Shown here in pieces: positions 45,323 to 56,637 of a DNA stretch of 64,000 bases. Within the stretch, counting starts at the first letter, position 1; each line of letters begins with the position of its first letter. The position numbers were made by a program, and so were the translations under genes. The notes below the pieces were generated by a model. The model made no database searches. It was not told where the DNA came from and saw only the letters and a list, made by a program, of their open reading frames with translations. The DNA is from Pegoplata infirma (Eukaryota; Arthropoda; Insecta; Diptera; Anthomyiidae): the NCBI GenBank assembly GCA_963921195.1, contig OY992536.1, positions 289,869,530-289,933,529 on the forward strand. The letters are read 5' to 3'.

Positions 45323-45751
45323 GGTGTGTTTTTTTCGATTTTTTTATATGTAACTATAACTACTTCTAAAAAAACGCTATCACTACTTATCTATAAAAAT
45401 TTGGCCTACTCTTGTTTTTTATTGAATGCACTTGGTATCACTTTATTATTTATTATTTGATTTTGAAGTTATTTTTATTTAATTATTAAAATTTACAAAA
45501 TAATTGTAATATTTATTTTTTTGTTGTGAATTAGAATTTTTCAAACTTATTTTTGTAATTTATTTGTTAATTTATTTGACTTTTCAAAATAAAAAAAGTG
45601 TTGGTAAGTGATATAAACGAAAATTTCAAGATTTGGCACCACTTTTTATAAATACTAAACTTTTTAGAATATATAAATATCCCTACTTATCAAGTGTATA
45701 TCTACTTAATTTTGTATGGGAATTTTATAACAAACTCGAAAAAAACACACC
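45323..45751. mobile_element. Element with GGTGTGTTTTTTTCGA ends
   Basis: GGTGTGTTTTTTTCGA and its complement TCGAAAAAAACACACC are perfect over 16 bp, 429 bp apart outer to outer. No target duplication is clear. Interior AT-rich, non-coding. Confidence 0.65.
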
Positions 45752-45778
45752 TCAAATAAAAAAACAATTTATAAAAAA

Positions 45779-46310
45779 TAAGTAAGAAAATTATAGTCGG
45801 TCAAGACCGACCATATGATACCCTAAACCAGTGTTTTCCGGAAAATGGGTTCCTAGTCCAAGAATGGACCTATTGTATCTATCTTCCGTTAGATCCTTAA
45901 TTAGTGTAGAAAACACAGATAAACCTAATTTATGGGAAATTGGCTTATTTTTTTTTTTTTTATATTTTTTAACTGAATATCGGTCGAAATTTTTTTATGG
46001 AGTCTAAGTCTAAAAATGGTCCAAATATATTCAGATTTTGTAAGGCATCCAAAGTACACGTTTAACACCTACAAACAAAATTTTTTACAAATGCTTTCTA
46101 TTTTCATGAATTTTGAGTGATTGTGTGAATATCGGAAGAGTGGTTTGTATGGGGAATACAAGAAGAACTGGTCCTATTTCTTTTAAATTTGGAATGTAGA
46201 TTTATGAATACAAAATACGTTTACCTGCCAAATTGTCAGACAGACGCTAAATCAATTCAGAAAGTGCTTCTGAGTCTATTGGTATTCTTGAAGGTCTAGG
46301 ATCAATATTT
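45779..46310 (+). mobile_element. Mini-me-like element, subfamily 2, 3'-truncated
   Basis: Starts AAGTAAGAAAATTATAGTCG, TCAAGACCGACCATAT, TACCCTAAACCAG, matching the start of the 25467 element on the opposite strand. It breaks off after CTAGGATCAATATTTCG, before the terminal TATACCCTGTACC. The GTCY tract is reduced to CAGACAGACGC. Confidence 0.75.
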
Positions 46311-47084
46311 CGAAGATATTGCTAACTTTTTTAAATTTTCAAATTTTCAACTTTTTAAAAAAGTGGTTTTACTTATGTAAAAATATCTGCGTAACAAATC
46401 GGTGGATTTCATCGTAATAGATCAAGTCTGATCTATTACGAAGAAAATATGAGGTCTTTTAAAAATATCGGCTGCAAAATGTAAAAGTTGCGTGCATTTG
46501 AGTAAAAATTAAGAAATGCAGTAATATTTTTGTGTTTTTACATTTGGCACACTTAAAATAAACAAATACAACTGTTTTTGTATAAAACTAAATTTATGCA
46601 TCTTTGGTTAAACGCATGCAAATTCTTCATTTTTTGAAAGATTTTACTGAAAAAACTCTTATATTCTTCGCAATAAAAGAGACTTAAACTTTAAATACAG
46701 AGATAAAATTAAAAAAAAAAAAAAAAATTATTTGTAACTTACAACGAAGATCTTTTACACGGCACCCTATGATTGTCCGGAACTTGCATGTGGGAAAGAA
46801 GGGAGGAAAATAAGAGTTACCTGTTTTGTCTTTGCTGCCCAATCTGACATTAAGCGGGTCAAAGGGGAGGGGGAAAATCGAGATTGTTTCGTTTTTTTAA
46901 GATTTTTTAGATTTGTTCAAAAGAAACTATATAAAAATTTAATACAGATCGAAAGGTTTTTTTAAGGCATATCCAATGGTGTATCAGTGGTATGGAAATT
47001 CGGCTTCGTTAAGTCCTTATTTTCAAAAATTTAAGAACTTTGGTGTAGTTTATATGGAGAGTAGGGCGTCCCATCAAACTTAAA
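46311..47084. other. No recognised gene; one GC-richer island
   Basis: 46311-46400 is a dispersed-repeat fragment. 46735-46900 is GC-richer and less repetitive; a stop-to-stop frame without a start crosses it on the plus strand (about 78 codons, with a stretch PYDCPELACGKEGRK). I do not recognise it. Confidence 0.35.
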
Positions 47085-47800
47085 CTTTCGACCAAAATTC
47101 ATGTAAGAATTTTTTAACTAAATCAGGCTCAAAAATTCATAATTTTTGCTTAATTTATAGAAAAAATATTTTGAAAATTCTAAAATCGCGATTTTGGTCT
47201 ACAGAAGCTGATTTTTTAAACATATAAATGGTTTTTAAACTGAATTAATCTCAAAAGTTGGGAATTGTTGAGTATGTTATGTAAATAATTTAAAAAAAAA
47301 ATAAAAACACGATTTTGTTCGAAAATTTCTGATCAGCATCTGTGGACCAAAACCGCTGATCAGCATTTTTGGACCGAAACCAAGTTTTTATATTTTTTTA
47401 ATATTTTTAACATGATAATGATTTTAGGCTGGTGTCTAATTTTAAAAAAGTTGAAGGACGCCACCTCAGTTTGACTTAATAAGCTAACGATTAGCAAAAA
47501 AAAAATATGAATTACTTTTTTCATTTTCTTAAAACCAAAAATTTTAGTAACTTGGGTTTATGACTTGTACAATAATTCACCTCGTGGTGAATAAAAAAAT
47601 ATTCCCAGCTGGTGAATAAAACGTAACACAAGTATTTTTCATCAATATTTTTTTCATCAATATATTTGCCGGATTTGCTCAAAAAATTCGGACATGAATT
47701 TTGTGTCGAAATACGAAATTTTTTTCAAACATTGACCGATGGCCGACTGAAGATGATCTTGCAAAATTTTTTCATAAATTTTCGCATAATCAGCTCTGAC
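47085..47800. repeat. GATTTTGGTC repeat, inverted pair around a CACCAG copy
   Basis: 47085-47405 (GACCAAAATTCATGT, ACACGATTTTGTTC, CTGATCAGCATCTGTGGAC) matches 17.5-18 kb. 47655-47710 is the inverted counterpart of its start (CCGGATTTGCTC, ATTCGGACATGAATTTTG). Between them lies a minus-strand CACCAGCTGGTG repeat, so the whole forms an imperfect hairpin. Confidence 0.65.
47408..47640 (-). repeat. CACCAGCTGGTG-family dispersed repeat
   Basis: From the left: AACATGATAATGATTTTAGG, GACGCCACCTCAGTTTGAC, TTCACCTCGTGGTGAAT, CCCAGCTGGTGAATAAAACG. About full length and a good match to 20936-21172 in the reverse direction, followed by ATCAATATTTTTTTCATC. Confidence 0.8.
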
Positions 47801-47935
47801 GTGGTCATTGTTAGGCAGGCTTTACTACACGAAATTTGAAAGTTTAAATATTACGGGACTCCCTAATGGAGAGGATTATACGTACGATCGCCAAAATCAC
47901 ATATAATAATCTCTATAAAAATTAAGCTGACCCAT

Positions 47936-49066
47936 CCCAGCAAAACTTTGGTAATGGGTAGTGATTATATAACACATTACCAGGTTATGTATATACCTTA
48001 TTTGTAGCATTATTTTAGGATGTCTTACCAAACATTTGTTCCACAACTTATTATTTTCAATCGAAAAATAATGCATTACTAATAATTTGCTACACTCAAA
48101 GAATTATGTAGGTAAATTCCAGTGAATATTCACTTAAAACAAATGAAATTTTATTTAAAAACCATTCCACTGTTTTTTCATTTAAAATAAAAACACATTA
48201 CAGTCAATTTTAAATGTTAATTTAATGACTAACCAAAACATTAAAAAACTAGTGAATATTCAGTTATTTTGTATTGAAAAACAGTAAAACTATAGAAGAA
48301 ATTTTTTACTGTCGAAATTAAATGTAACAGAAAATTCGTTTTTAATGCAGTAAATTATTTTTTTTAAACTACAGAAGCAGTAAAAAATTAAATCCTTTAT
48401 AAAATAAGTGATTTTTCTTTTAAAATAACTTTACTGATTACTTTTTAAAATAACCTACAAACAGTTAATGACATAATTTTCTTAGTGTACGTAATGCATG
48501 ATTATTGGAAAAAATATATTTCATATTTATTATTTCTAAACATTAAATCATGGATGACTTAAATTTGGTTACATTATGTATTATCTGAAAGTTTGAAATA
48601 ATGCATTATTTACAATTGGATGCATAATGCATTACAATAACATAAAAAATAATTATTTTATAAAAAAATGCATAAGTTTAAACTAAAGATGGGCTCACGA
48701 CAGGAAATTCCTAACGACCCACACTCACGAGCATATTTTTATCTACTTACACTCACTTACAATCACGTGAGTAAATTTAATACAAAATTACTTTTTCACT
48801 ACTCGTAACACCTTATATATTATCTTCTGGTATGCTATATTATTTCATTTCTCGTAATCTATAAAATATCATATATTTTACACCATACTCGTATTCTTCG
48901 TTATAAATTTATGACTTATTTTATACCTTACTGGTATTCTTTATGATAATGTGGATGCATTACTTTGAGTCTCATCGCCTGTTAAAATCATCAATGCTGC
49001 AATGTATAAAATAAGAGATCCTATACCTTATTTTATACCTTATGTGGTAATGTAAGTTTTGCTGGG
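47936..49066. mobile_element. 1.13-kb element with CCCAGCAAAACTT ends
   Basis: Left CCCAGCAAAACTTTGGTAAT and right TAATGTAAGTTTTGCTGGG are imperfect complements; AT is found outside both ends. The ends resemble the 381-bp MITE at 29871. Interior words ATAATGCATTA and TATACCTTATTTTATACC recur. Contains the nested MITE 48093-48487, and a CTCACGACAGG / ACTCACTTACAATCACGTGA stretch (48690-48770) recalling the hAT-like MITE at 6888. Confidence 0.7.
48093..48487. mobile_element. 395-bp TA-flanked MITE, nested
   Basis: CACTCAAAGAATTATG and CATAATTTTCTTAGTG are near-complementary ends, with TA outside each (48091-48092, 48488-48489). The interior is rich in ACAGTAAA/TTTACTG words. It shares the CACTNAAA end type with 6115, 4801 and 35456. 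Confidence 0.8.
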
Positions 49067-49612
49067 ATATTTTTGTGTTTGCCGAAATTCCAGCTAGTTC
49101 GGATTTATTTTGGATTTTCGTGAAAGACCACATTTTATAAGTTGGAGATATATCGATGAATAGACTCTAAGGCAATAATCAAGTTGAAAAATATGTATTG
49201 TATGGAGAATTGATAAATTTTTGAGTTAACGTTAATTTAAAAGTAAAAAAATTCAAATCATCCGATTTTGTATGGAAATATTTTTATTTAACTCAAACCA
49301 CTTTTTCAATTATGGAATTTAGCAATATCTTAAAAACTTTCTAATTTTTAACTTTTTGACTTCATTTTCGGATTTAGTGCGTGATTTTGCATGTTAAATA
49401 TTGTAAATCAAACAATTTTTCAAAATTTGTAAATTGGTGTTACATTCAATAAACCACAGATGTAAAAAACTGAACATCTTCCTTTCCAGGAATTTGAAAC
49501 TCCCAAAAAAATTTTTTTTTAGTCATTGTCTATTTATAATTATTTTTAGCTAGGACTAAACCTACGTCCATCCATGCAAACAAAAAAAAAAATTTTTTGT
49601 TTTATTATTTTT
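49067..49612. other. No gene; old repeat traces
   Basis: 49310-49410 resembles the 24.8-kb dispersed repeat (TTTTCGGATTTAGTGCGTGA). No supported gene. Confidence 0.45.
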
Positions 49613-49985
49613 AATGTCAGTGAGTTCAATTCGATCGGACAAGTTTTTCAATTCCAAAACGGGTTTCGAAAAAAAAATTTTTAAAATAGGTTTAATTTGT
49701 TTATTAATTTATTTTTTTGTAACATTGCAATTTTGGTCTTAAATAGGGCCAAAACTCAATTTTTGCAGGTTTTGACACCAATTTTGGACTAAAATATGAC
49801 GTCACCAAAAAAAAAATAAATCTATTTCAAAGAGCAACAACAAATCTTTAATGTATGCTTGTAAAACAAAAAAATTAAAAAAATGTTTAGTAATTTTTTC
49901 GAAATCCATTTTTGAATTGAAAAACTTGTGCGATAGAAATGAACTTTTTTGCCGCTTATAAGTTAATAAATCTCACTAACATTCA
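49613..49985. mobile_element. Foldback-like element with AATGTYAGTGAG ends
   Basis: AATGTCAGTGAG at the left and CTCACTAACATT at the right pair, as do ACAAGTTTTTCAATTCCAAA and TTTGAATTGAAAAACTTGTG, and then CGAAAAAAA/TTTTTTCG. Arms are unequal in length. Non-coding. Confidence 0.55.
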
Positions 49986-50929
49986 AAAATTTAAAAATCG
50001 AAAATAAAAAAAATTTTCTTGAGTGGAAATTTTTTTTACCTTGTGAACTTTAACCCCAAAAGGGTACAGGTTAAAGATATCCGATTTCGGTTATATTTTG
50101 TCCACATCAGTTTTAGACTATCTGGCATAATATTCCGACCAGACAAGTTTCAAAATCCAAAGTTGAAATTTCGCTGCCACCCGTACCACTTGCAATAGAA
50201 ATCTTTAGATATGCTTGATCTCATTATTTCTTATTTATAATTTTATTTGGAAATGATAAAAATTTTTTATATTTAGTGCATTAGTAGATTACCATAAACT
50301 CAACGCAAATATGAATAATATTTTGTGGCAAAATTATTAAAACTGTTTGTAGCATTTCTAGCAAACATCATCTCAGTTCTTTTACAATTCTCTTACCTTT
50401 ATGGCCAGTTAACTAACAACACGTATCTTACAAATGATTTAAGAGCATCATTTGTTTATTCTTATGCATTGGTTAAGTTCATCTTACTAATTCTTACAAT
50501 TTAGTATAACAGGAGGTACTTTCAAACCATTTAAATCCATTAGCAAGAAAAAGTTTTGTAACTTTTAACGTATCGTACGTAACACCAACTATTTACTGTT
50601 ACCTCGTTAGAGACTATTAAGCTTTATGCATGTGCCTGCCTCTATTTAAAAAAAAAACGCAGTTTTAAATTCAAATAACTCGTAGCCAGTACAAAATAAA
50701 GCCAAATAACCAAGACATACTTTCAAACGTTAAATGCATTGCTAAAGAGTAACAAAAGTCTTGGCAGGGGTAATAAATTTTGAAATCTAATGGATTTTGT
50801 AACAAATTCATTTTGTACATACACACATACATATGTACATTATTTTAAATAATACAAAAACACTAACCCCTAACATACATATCATTCATTCCATACTAAA
50901 ACCATAAAAAATTACGAAATAATGCTACT
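49986..50929. other. No gene; low-repeat AT-rich sequence
   Basis: One of the least repetitive stretches of the window, but no frame, RNA or promoter can be supported. Confidence 0.5.
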
Positions 50930-50937
50930 ATTATTAC

Positions 50938-51500
50938 TAGGGATGAGATTTTCATGCACTAAAAAATCGGAAATAAGCTCTTAAAATATGCGCTAAAAAA
51001 TTCAATAATGCGCGAAAAAACCTTTAAAATATGCACTAAAAAATAAAATGTATACAATAAAAATCTTGTTTTCATAAGAAAAACTTCTTAAAAAGCAAAA
51101 AATAACGGCGGGTTTTAATAGGGAGCAAGAGCAAGATTTTTTTTAGAAAATTAGAAAATCTAAAAAAAAAAAATAAAAAGAAAAAAATTTTTTTTCTTAT
51201 TTTCAAAATAAATTTTTAAAATTTTAAATAGTTTTTGAAAAAAAAAGTATTTTATTTGTGTTTTTGCCAATTTATACCAAAATATGCAAAAATATGCACT
51301 TAAAACTTCGAAATATGCACAAAATATGCATTTAAAATCAAAATATGCAAAAATATGCAATTTCACCAAAAAATGCAAAAATATGCAAAAACAAATCGAT
51401 GCCATTTTACGTAAATTTCATGATTCGGAAAGATAATTGGTCGATATCGTTTTTAGACTATCGACAAAAAACATGCATTTGCATGGAAATCTCATCCCTA
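50938..51500. mobile_element. 563-bp hAT-like MITE
   Basis: TAGGGATGAGATTTTCATGC at the left and GCATGGAAATCTCATCCCTA at the right are complements with one mismatch. ATTATTAC is duplicated exactly on both sides (50930-50937, 51501-51508). The interior is dominated by AAAATATGCA words. No transposase remains. TAGGG termini and an 8-bp duplication fit hAT well. Confidence 0.92.
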
Positions 51501-51508
51501 ATTATTAC

Positions 51509-51796
51509 AATTATTTTTTTTTTCTTTTTTCAAAAAAGGAAAAAACATAATTTTGGTATTGTTTCCAAATTAAAAAACATTTTATAGTAAAAAAATGCAT
51601 TCTGAGACATTTTTTTAAGACAAGTGTCAGATTCTGAGCCAATTTTCCTTCAGAATATTTCAAACAAAGTGCCGCAATATCTGAAAAGTCTATAATAAAA
51701 ATCCCAGATTCTGACAAAATTTGGCTTAAGTCAATTGTCAGTTTAATAACATATTTACTGATTTGAGATCGAGAAAGATCAGTACAATCAGTAAAT
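51509..51796. repeat. Eroded 37-bp minisatellite fragment
   Basis: GTGTCAGATTCTGAGCCAA and CCCAGATTCTGACAAA words near 51625-51720 suggest an old block. It ends in a mini-me-like fragment. Confidence 0.45.
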
Positions 51797-52003
51797 TCCA
51801 ACCTGACCAGGAAAATTTCTTATAAAAATTAATGCTACCAGAAGCAACAGAGTTGTCTTTATAGTTTTCAACAGACGGATAGACGGACCGACATCTCTTG
51901 ATCGTCTTTAATTCGATTGGGGACCATGAATAAATTTTAAACTTAATGGGGTATTTGATCTATTTTTCGAGTTGTTACAAACTGAGTGACATCCTATATC
52001 ACA
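51797..52003 (+). mobile_element. Mini-me-like 3' fragment
   Basis: CCAACCTGACCAGG, then a broken GGAC tract (CAGACGGATAGACGGACC), CATCTCTTGATCGTC, GACCATGAATAAATTTTAAA, TTGTTACAAACTGAGTGAC. Matches the 3' end of subfamily 1 but diverged and truncated at both ends. Confidence 0.65.
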
Positions 52004-52155
52004 GGCGCGGAGCCACCTCTTGAGTTTGGAGGGGGGGGAGAGATTTTTTTTGCAGGGATCCTCAGATTATTAGTTAAGGGTTTTTAGTGTTTGTTTATTG
52101 TGAATTTTTCAATAGAAACATTTTCAAATTTTAAAAATGTATTCCTATAGAAAAG
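52004..52155 (+). repeat. G-tract dispersed repeat, copy 2
   Basis: GGCGCGGAGCCACCTCTTGA, GTTTGGAGGGGGGGGAGAG, TTTTTTTTGCAGGGATCC, GAAACATTTTCAAATTTTAA: same order as the reverse strand of 38036-38212. Confidence 0.65.
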
Positions 52156-52220
52156 GTTTAAGAACTTACGAAAATCTTTAATATTTTCTAAAGGTTCTAA
52201 AGCATTTTTTCATTACCTTT

Positions 52221-52980
52221 CTGTGGTACAGGGTATAATGACTTTGTGGTGATGTTTGTTACTACCCGAAATATTGGTCGTATACCTACCTTCAAGCATA
52301 CCGATCGACTCAGAATTACTTTTTGAGTCGATTTAGCGATGCCCCTCTGTCCGTCCGTCCGTCTGTCCATCTATCGGTTTAAGCACGATACAGGTCGCAA
52401 TTTTCAATCAATTGACTTGAAGGACGAAGCTTATTGAAATTGGAAAAAATCGGTCCATGTTAAGAACTAGCCCCCATACAATCGCCCCCTTTGGTTTAGG
52501 TTTAAATGACTCTAATAACCGTATTATAAAAGATATCGACAAATTATCATTCCAAATTTCAAAAGAATCGGGGCAGTCCTTCTTGTAGTCCCCATACAAG
52601 CCATCCTCCCGATATTCAAATAGTTCCCTCAAAATTCATAAAAATTTAAATATTTGATAAAAATTTTATTTTTAAGTGTTAAACGTGTACTTTAATAACG
52701 TAATCTAATCGGAATATAATTGAGCCATTTTTAAACTCAGTTCCCCATATTAAAATTTCGACCGATATTCAGTTTAATCGGTCTATTGGCAAAAAAAAAA
52801 AAAAAAATAAACCAATTCCACCAAAATTTGATTTGTGTGTGTTTTCCACACTAAATAAAAATCTTACAAAAGATAGATCCAATCGGTCCATGTTTGGACT
52901 TGGGACCCATATTCCGGAAAACGCTGGTGTAGGGTATCATATGGTCGGTATTGATCGACTATAACTTTCTTACTTGTTTT
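52221..52980 (-). mobile_element. Mini-me-like element, subfamily 2, full length
   Basis: From the left: CTGTGGTACAGGGTATAATG, the GTCCGTCCGTCCGTCTGTCC tract, ATACAGGTCGCAATTTTCAA, TGGTGTAGGGTATCATATGG, TCGGTATTGATCGACTATAA, ACTTTCTTACTTGTTTT. Colinear with 25467-26306. Non-coding; the 74-codon frame inside is not recognisable. Confidence 0.8.
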
Positions 52981-53399
52981 AATATTGTTTGATTCATTTG
53001 CTTAAAGAGAAATTTTATGATTCTAAAACATGATTTTAATAAAAAAAATTTTGATACAGAAAATCTTTTAAAATTTATTAAATTCTTGCTATAGAAAAAA
53101 TTTAACAGAGAGCTATTTTATAACGTTTTCCCATGGAAAACTTCTTGGGTTATGAAATTTTTTTTTTTTTTATTCTATTTTTGTACTAAAAAAGTCTAAC
53201 AATTAGATACCGAAAGTTCTTTCCCCAAAATTATCAGGTTTTAAAAAACTATTCAATAGAAAGTACTTGATATTAGAAAATTTTTAACTTTGAAACAATT
53301 TCTGAGAAATTTTTTTATATAAAAACACTTTTTCGTATAAAAAAGTCAAAGTTTCTTAAACATTGTCTGGAAAATCTGTAAATTTAAGACATTTTTCCT
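52981..53399. other. No gene; AT-rich
   Basis: Nothing supported beyond scattered TCTATAGAAAA words that may be eroded minisatellite. Confidence 0.45.
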
Positions 53400-53790
53400 A
53401 CAATACAGTCATAGATTTTGATACATTTTCCCTAAGAAAAGGTCTTGCTCTTAAGACATTTTTGCCTATAGAAAAATATTCAGAGTCTGAGTCTTTGACA
53501 TTTTTCTACAGAAAAAGTCTTAGATTCTGAGACATTTTTTAAATAGAAAAATGTCTCAGAATCTGAGAAAATGTCTCAGATTCTGGGACATTTTTCCTTT
53601 AAGTCTCAGATTCTGAGGCATTTTTCTATAGAAAAAGTATCAGATTCTGAGTTATTTTTTATAAAAAATTTGTTTTATATAAAAAACTTACAAATTCGGA
53701 GATGTTTTTCCTATCGAAAAAGTCTGAGATTTGTTTATAGGCTTCTAAGAATTTTTTCCTAAAGAAAATATTTCTGCTATTAACTTTAAT
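53400..53790. repeat. 37-bp double-palindrome minisatellite, block 2
   Basis: TTTTTCTATAGAAAAAGTAT and CAGATTCTGAG units, moderately eroded, phase visible from about 53510 to 53680. Confidence 0.75.
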
Positions 53791-53794
53791 TGTG

Positions 53795-53850
53795 CAGAAG
53801 AATTTAACACTCTCACTTGTTTTTTGTACATTTGCTGAACAAATGGAACA
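53795..53850 (-). mobile_element. Mini-me-like 5' fragment
   Basis: GAAGAATTTAACACTCTCAC, TTGTTTTTTGTACATTTGCT, GAACAAATGGAACATTTTT: the reverse-strand start of the 20085 element and its upstream flank. Followed by two copies of a CGAAAAAATTATTTTTTTTT unit. Confidence 0.55.
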
Positions 53851-54616
53851 TTTTTTTTGGTAAAAAAAATCGAAAAAATTATTTTTTTTTTTACGCAAAC
53901 AAAAAAAAATCGAAAAAATTATTTTTTTTTTACGCAAACAAAATTATGATAAAACAAGTAAAAAAGTTAAATTCGACTTGACCGAATCTATGATTCAATG
54001 CTCTTTTTAAGTAATAGTAAATTTTTTAACGTGAAAAAATAAAATTTTTGATTAGAAATATTTTATATTGTGTAAAACAACTTTTTTTAGTAATTTTTGA
54101 AAAAAAAAAATACTAAATTTATTTTTGAGTGTAAAATTTTTTTCAAGTGTATTTTTCTATTTTTTTGGTGTAAAAATATTTTTTAGTTACAAAAATACAT
54201 TAAAAAATATTTTCTTTTTTTTTTTGTAGTTTTTGAAAAAAAAAATAGTTTACTAAATTTTTTTTTTGAGTGTAAAATTTTTTTTTCGAGTTAATTTTTC
54301 TTTTTTTTTAAGTGTAAAAATATTTTTGAGTGACAAAAATACATTGTAAAATGATTTTGAAAAATATATTTTTTTTTTAGTAACTGTTGAAAAAAAAAAA
54401 TAATTTACTATTTTTTTTTTGAGTGTAAAATTTTTTTCGAGTTTATTTTTCATTTTTTTTTTGTGTAAAAATATTTTTGAGTTACAAAAATACATTGTTA
54501 AATATTTTTGTGACTTACAAATGTTTTTAACATATGTTTAACGGGTTTTCACAACGTGAATTTAAGGTGAAACTAATCTGAAATTCACGGTTTTGTAAAT
54601 AACTTTTGAAGCACTG

Positions 54617-56202
54617 CACACAGGGCCAGCATGATCCAATTCCGGCCAAAAGTCTTTATCGTTGTTGGATCCGCCTGAAAATGTGCTTCTAGAGGAATTT
54701 GGGGTCGCTGATTTCAAAATTTAGCTAAAAACCAAAAAAAATCAAAATGGCGGATCCAATATGGCGGACAATTTTTTTTTTTAAATTGTCCAATTAAATC
54801 CAAATTTTGTTTTATGCAGGTCTTGGAGTTATTGAATAAGAATTGCTACTCCGAATTTTTAAAAACAAAATGGCGGACTAAATATGCTTCTTATAGTTTA
54901 AAGAATTATCCAACTCTGGCCAAAAGTCTTTATCGTTGGATCCGTCTGAAAATGTGCTTCTAGAGTATTTCGGGGTCGCTGATTTCAAAATTTCAGTAAA
55001 AACGAAAAAAATCAAAATGGCGCATCCAATATGGCGGACAATTTTTTTTAATAATTGTCCGATTTAACTCAAATTTTGTTTTAAGGGGGCCTTGGAGTTA
55101 CTGAATCTGAATTACTGGCGTGTATTTTGAAAAACAAAATGGCGGACTAAATATACCTAGAAAAGGTTGTTACAAGTAATTAAAAAACAGTTATATTCCT
55201 TTTCTTTGTTGAAGCTAGCTGATAGTGTAGCCTAGTAAATTTCAGGGTCGGTTATCTTAAAATCGAACTCATAAAATTCAATATGGCGGAAACAATATGG
55301 CGGCTAGATTTTTTTACTTTGTCTGATCTAACTAAAAATTATTTTTTAGAGTATTAAGAGTGAATGAAGTTAAATCGACGCACATAATTTTTATATATAT
55401 TTTTTATTTTTGATATAAATATGGAAATGGTGTAAATGACTTACTTAGTTTCAGAAAAGCTTTTGGAAATGGTGACGACAAATTCTTCACTCTTTTTCTT
55501 TATTTTGGAAATTCAATAAAAAATATTTGAATTTAATTGGAAATGGTGTAAGTGATATTTTCCATAATTCTACAAAAAACTGGAAATGTAGATATTTTTT
55601 TTCCTACACTCTCTGACGATAAAAAAATCTATTCAAGCCGTAAAACATTATTTTGGGTTAAATTATTTTTTTAAAAAAAAATTTCGGACCACTGCATATA
55701 TAGCTGTAATTTCGCCATTTATCATTTCGAGCAAGTTTGGGCAACTTTTTTCGAAAGATATGGATCCATTCTATATCAAAAAAAATATAGACCGATTGTA
55801 TCGAACTGAGGATCGCTGAGGATTTTTTCGGCGCGAGGTAAATAGCTAAAAAATTTTAACTTTTTTCACAAAAAACGCGAATTGCTGCCAAGCAGATGAG
55901 TTATATTTGTCCATATTATTTTCGTTACAAAGGCTTATATATAAGGTTGAACCACTCAAACAAAAAGTTAAACATTAGTTATAGAAAATTGGAAAAAAAA
56001 TTAAAAAAGTATTTCAACTTTTAAAATTTTGTTACCAACTTTTTTAACTTTGAAGACCTGTCAAAGGAAAGGGTGTAATTGGATCATAGAAAAAAGTTCG
56101 GAAAACCTGCTTCTATATATGCCCAACAAACTGGTAAACATTTTTTTGAGAATTTACAAAAAAGGACTTTTGGCCGGAAATCGATCTGTCTGGCCCTCTG
56201 TG
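54617..56202. mobile_element. 1.59-kb element with CACA-GGGCCAG ends and 5-bp duplication
   Basis: CACACAGGGCCAGCATGATC at the left and GATCTGTCTGGCCCTCTGTG at the right are complementary with a few differences. CACTG is duplicated outside (54612-54616, 56203-56207), and removing the insert restores the mini-me phrase GAACCACTGGAC. It contains the ATGGCGG tandem units, a GGAAATGGTGTAA repeat, and no transposase frame. A 5-bp duplication with CAC termini would suit Transib-like elements, but this is only a suggestion. Confidence 0.8.
54630..55370. repeat. About 274-bp tandem units with ATGGCGG motifs
   Basis: GGCCAAAAGTCTTTATCGTT starts at 54644 and again at 54918; a third, more diverged unit runs from about 55171. 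Each unit has AAAATCAAAATGGCG, TCCAATATGGCGGAC and ACAAAATGGCGGACT. The core ATGGCGG or ATGGCGC appears about eight times in 560 bp. Confidence 0.8.
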
Positions 56203-56637
56203 CACTGGACTGATTTGACTGAAATTCTATACGAACCAGGAGAGGGGAACGACAAATATATATTTCAATCTTCAGCATTTTCAGAATTGTGTTTCGAAAG
56301 TTAAAGTGTTTTTTATGTCATAAATTCACGAAAAACCCTTGCAGAAATTCAGTTGTTTGCTCATAACTTTTGAACCACTGGAAAAATTTCGCTGGATTGC
56401 AATACCAACCTGAAATGCCAAACATATATGGCAAACTTCAGGAGCCTCCGTATAATTTTTCAGAAGTAAGCGCGTTTTCAAAAGACAGACGGACGGACAT
56501 CGCTAGATCGTTTTATAATCGATCGAGGATCATGAATATATACACTTTATGGGGTCCTAGACCAATATTTCGAGGTGTTACAAACGGAATGACAAACTTA
56601 TATATACCCTCTATCACCTGAGTAGAGGGTATAAAAA

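Larger units (their letters stand above)
53954..56637 (+). mobile_element. Mini-me-like element, subfamily 1, with large nested insert
   Basis: Starts ACAAGTAAAAAAGTTAAATT, TCGACTTGACCGAATC; ends TATACCCTCTATCACCTGAG, TAGAGGGTATAAAAAA. An internal (GAGTGTAAAATTTTTTTT)n tract occupies about 54110-54500. It is interrupted within TTTTGAACCACTGGACCGAT by a 1586-bp element, and resumes with a second TTTTGAACCACTGG, ACAGACGGACGGACATCGCT and the TATACTTTATGGGGTCC end. Confidence 0.75.

Noticed and set aside
46735..46977. Stop-to-stop plus-strand frame with a Cys-containing stretch
   Set aside because: No start codon, no clear splice sites and no recognised family; kept only as a note in the region entry.
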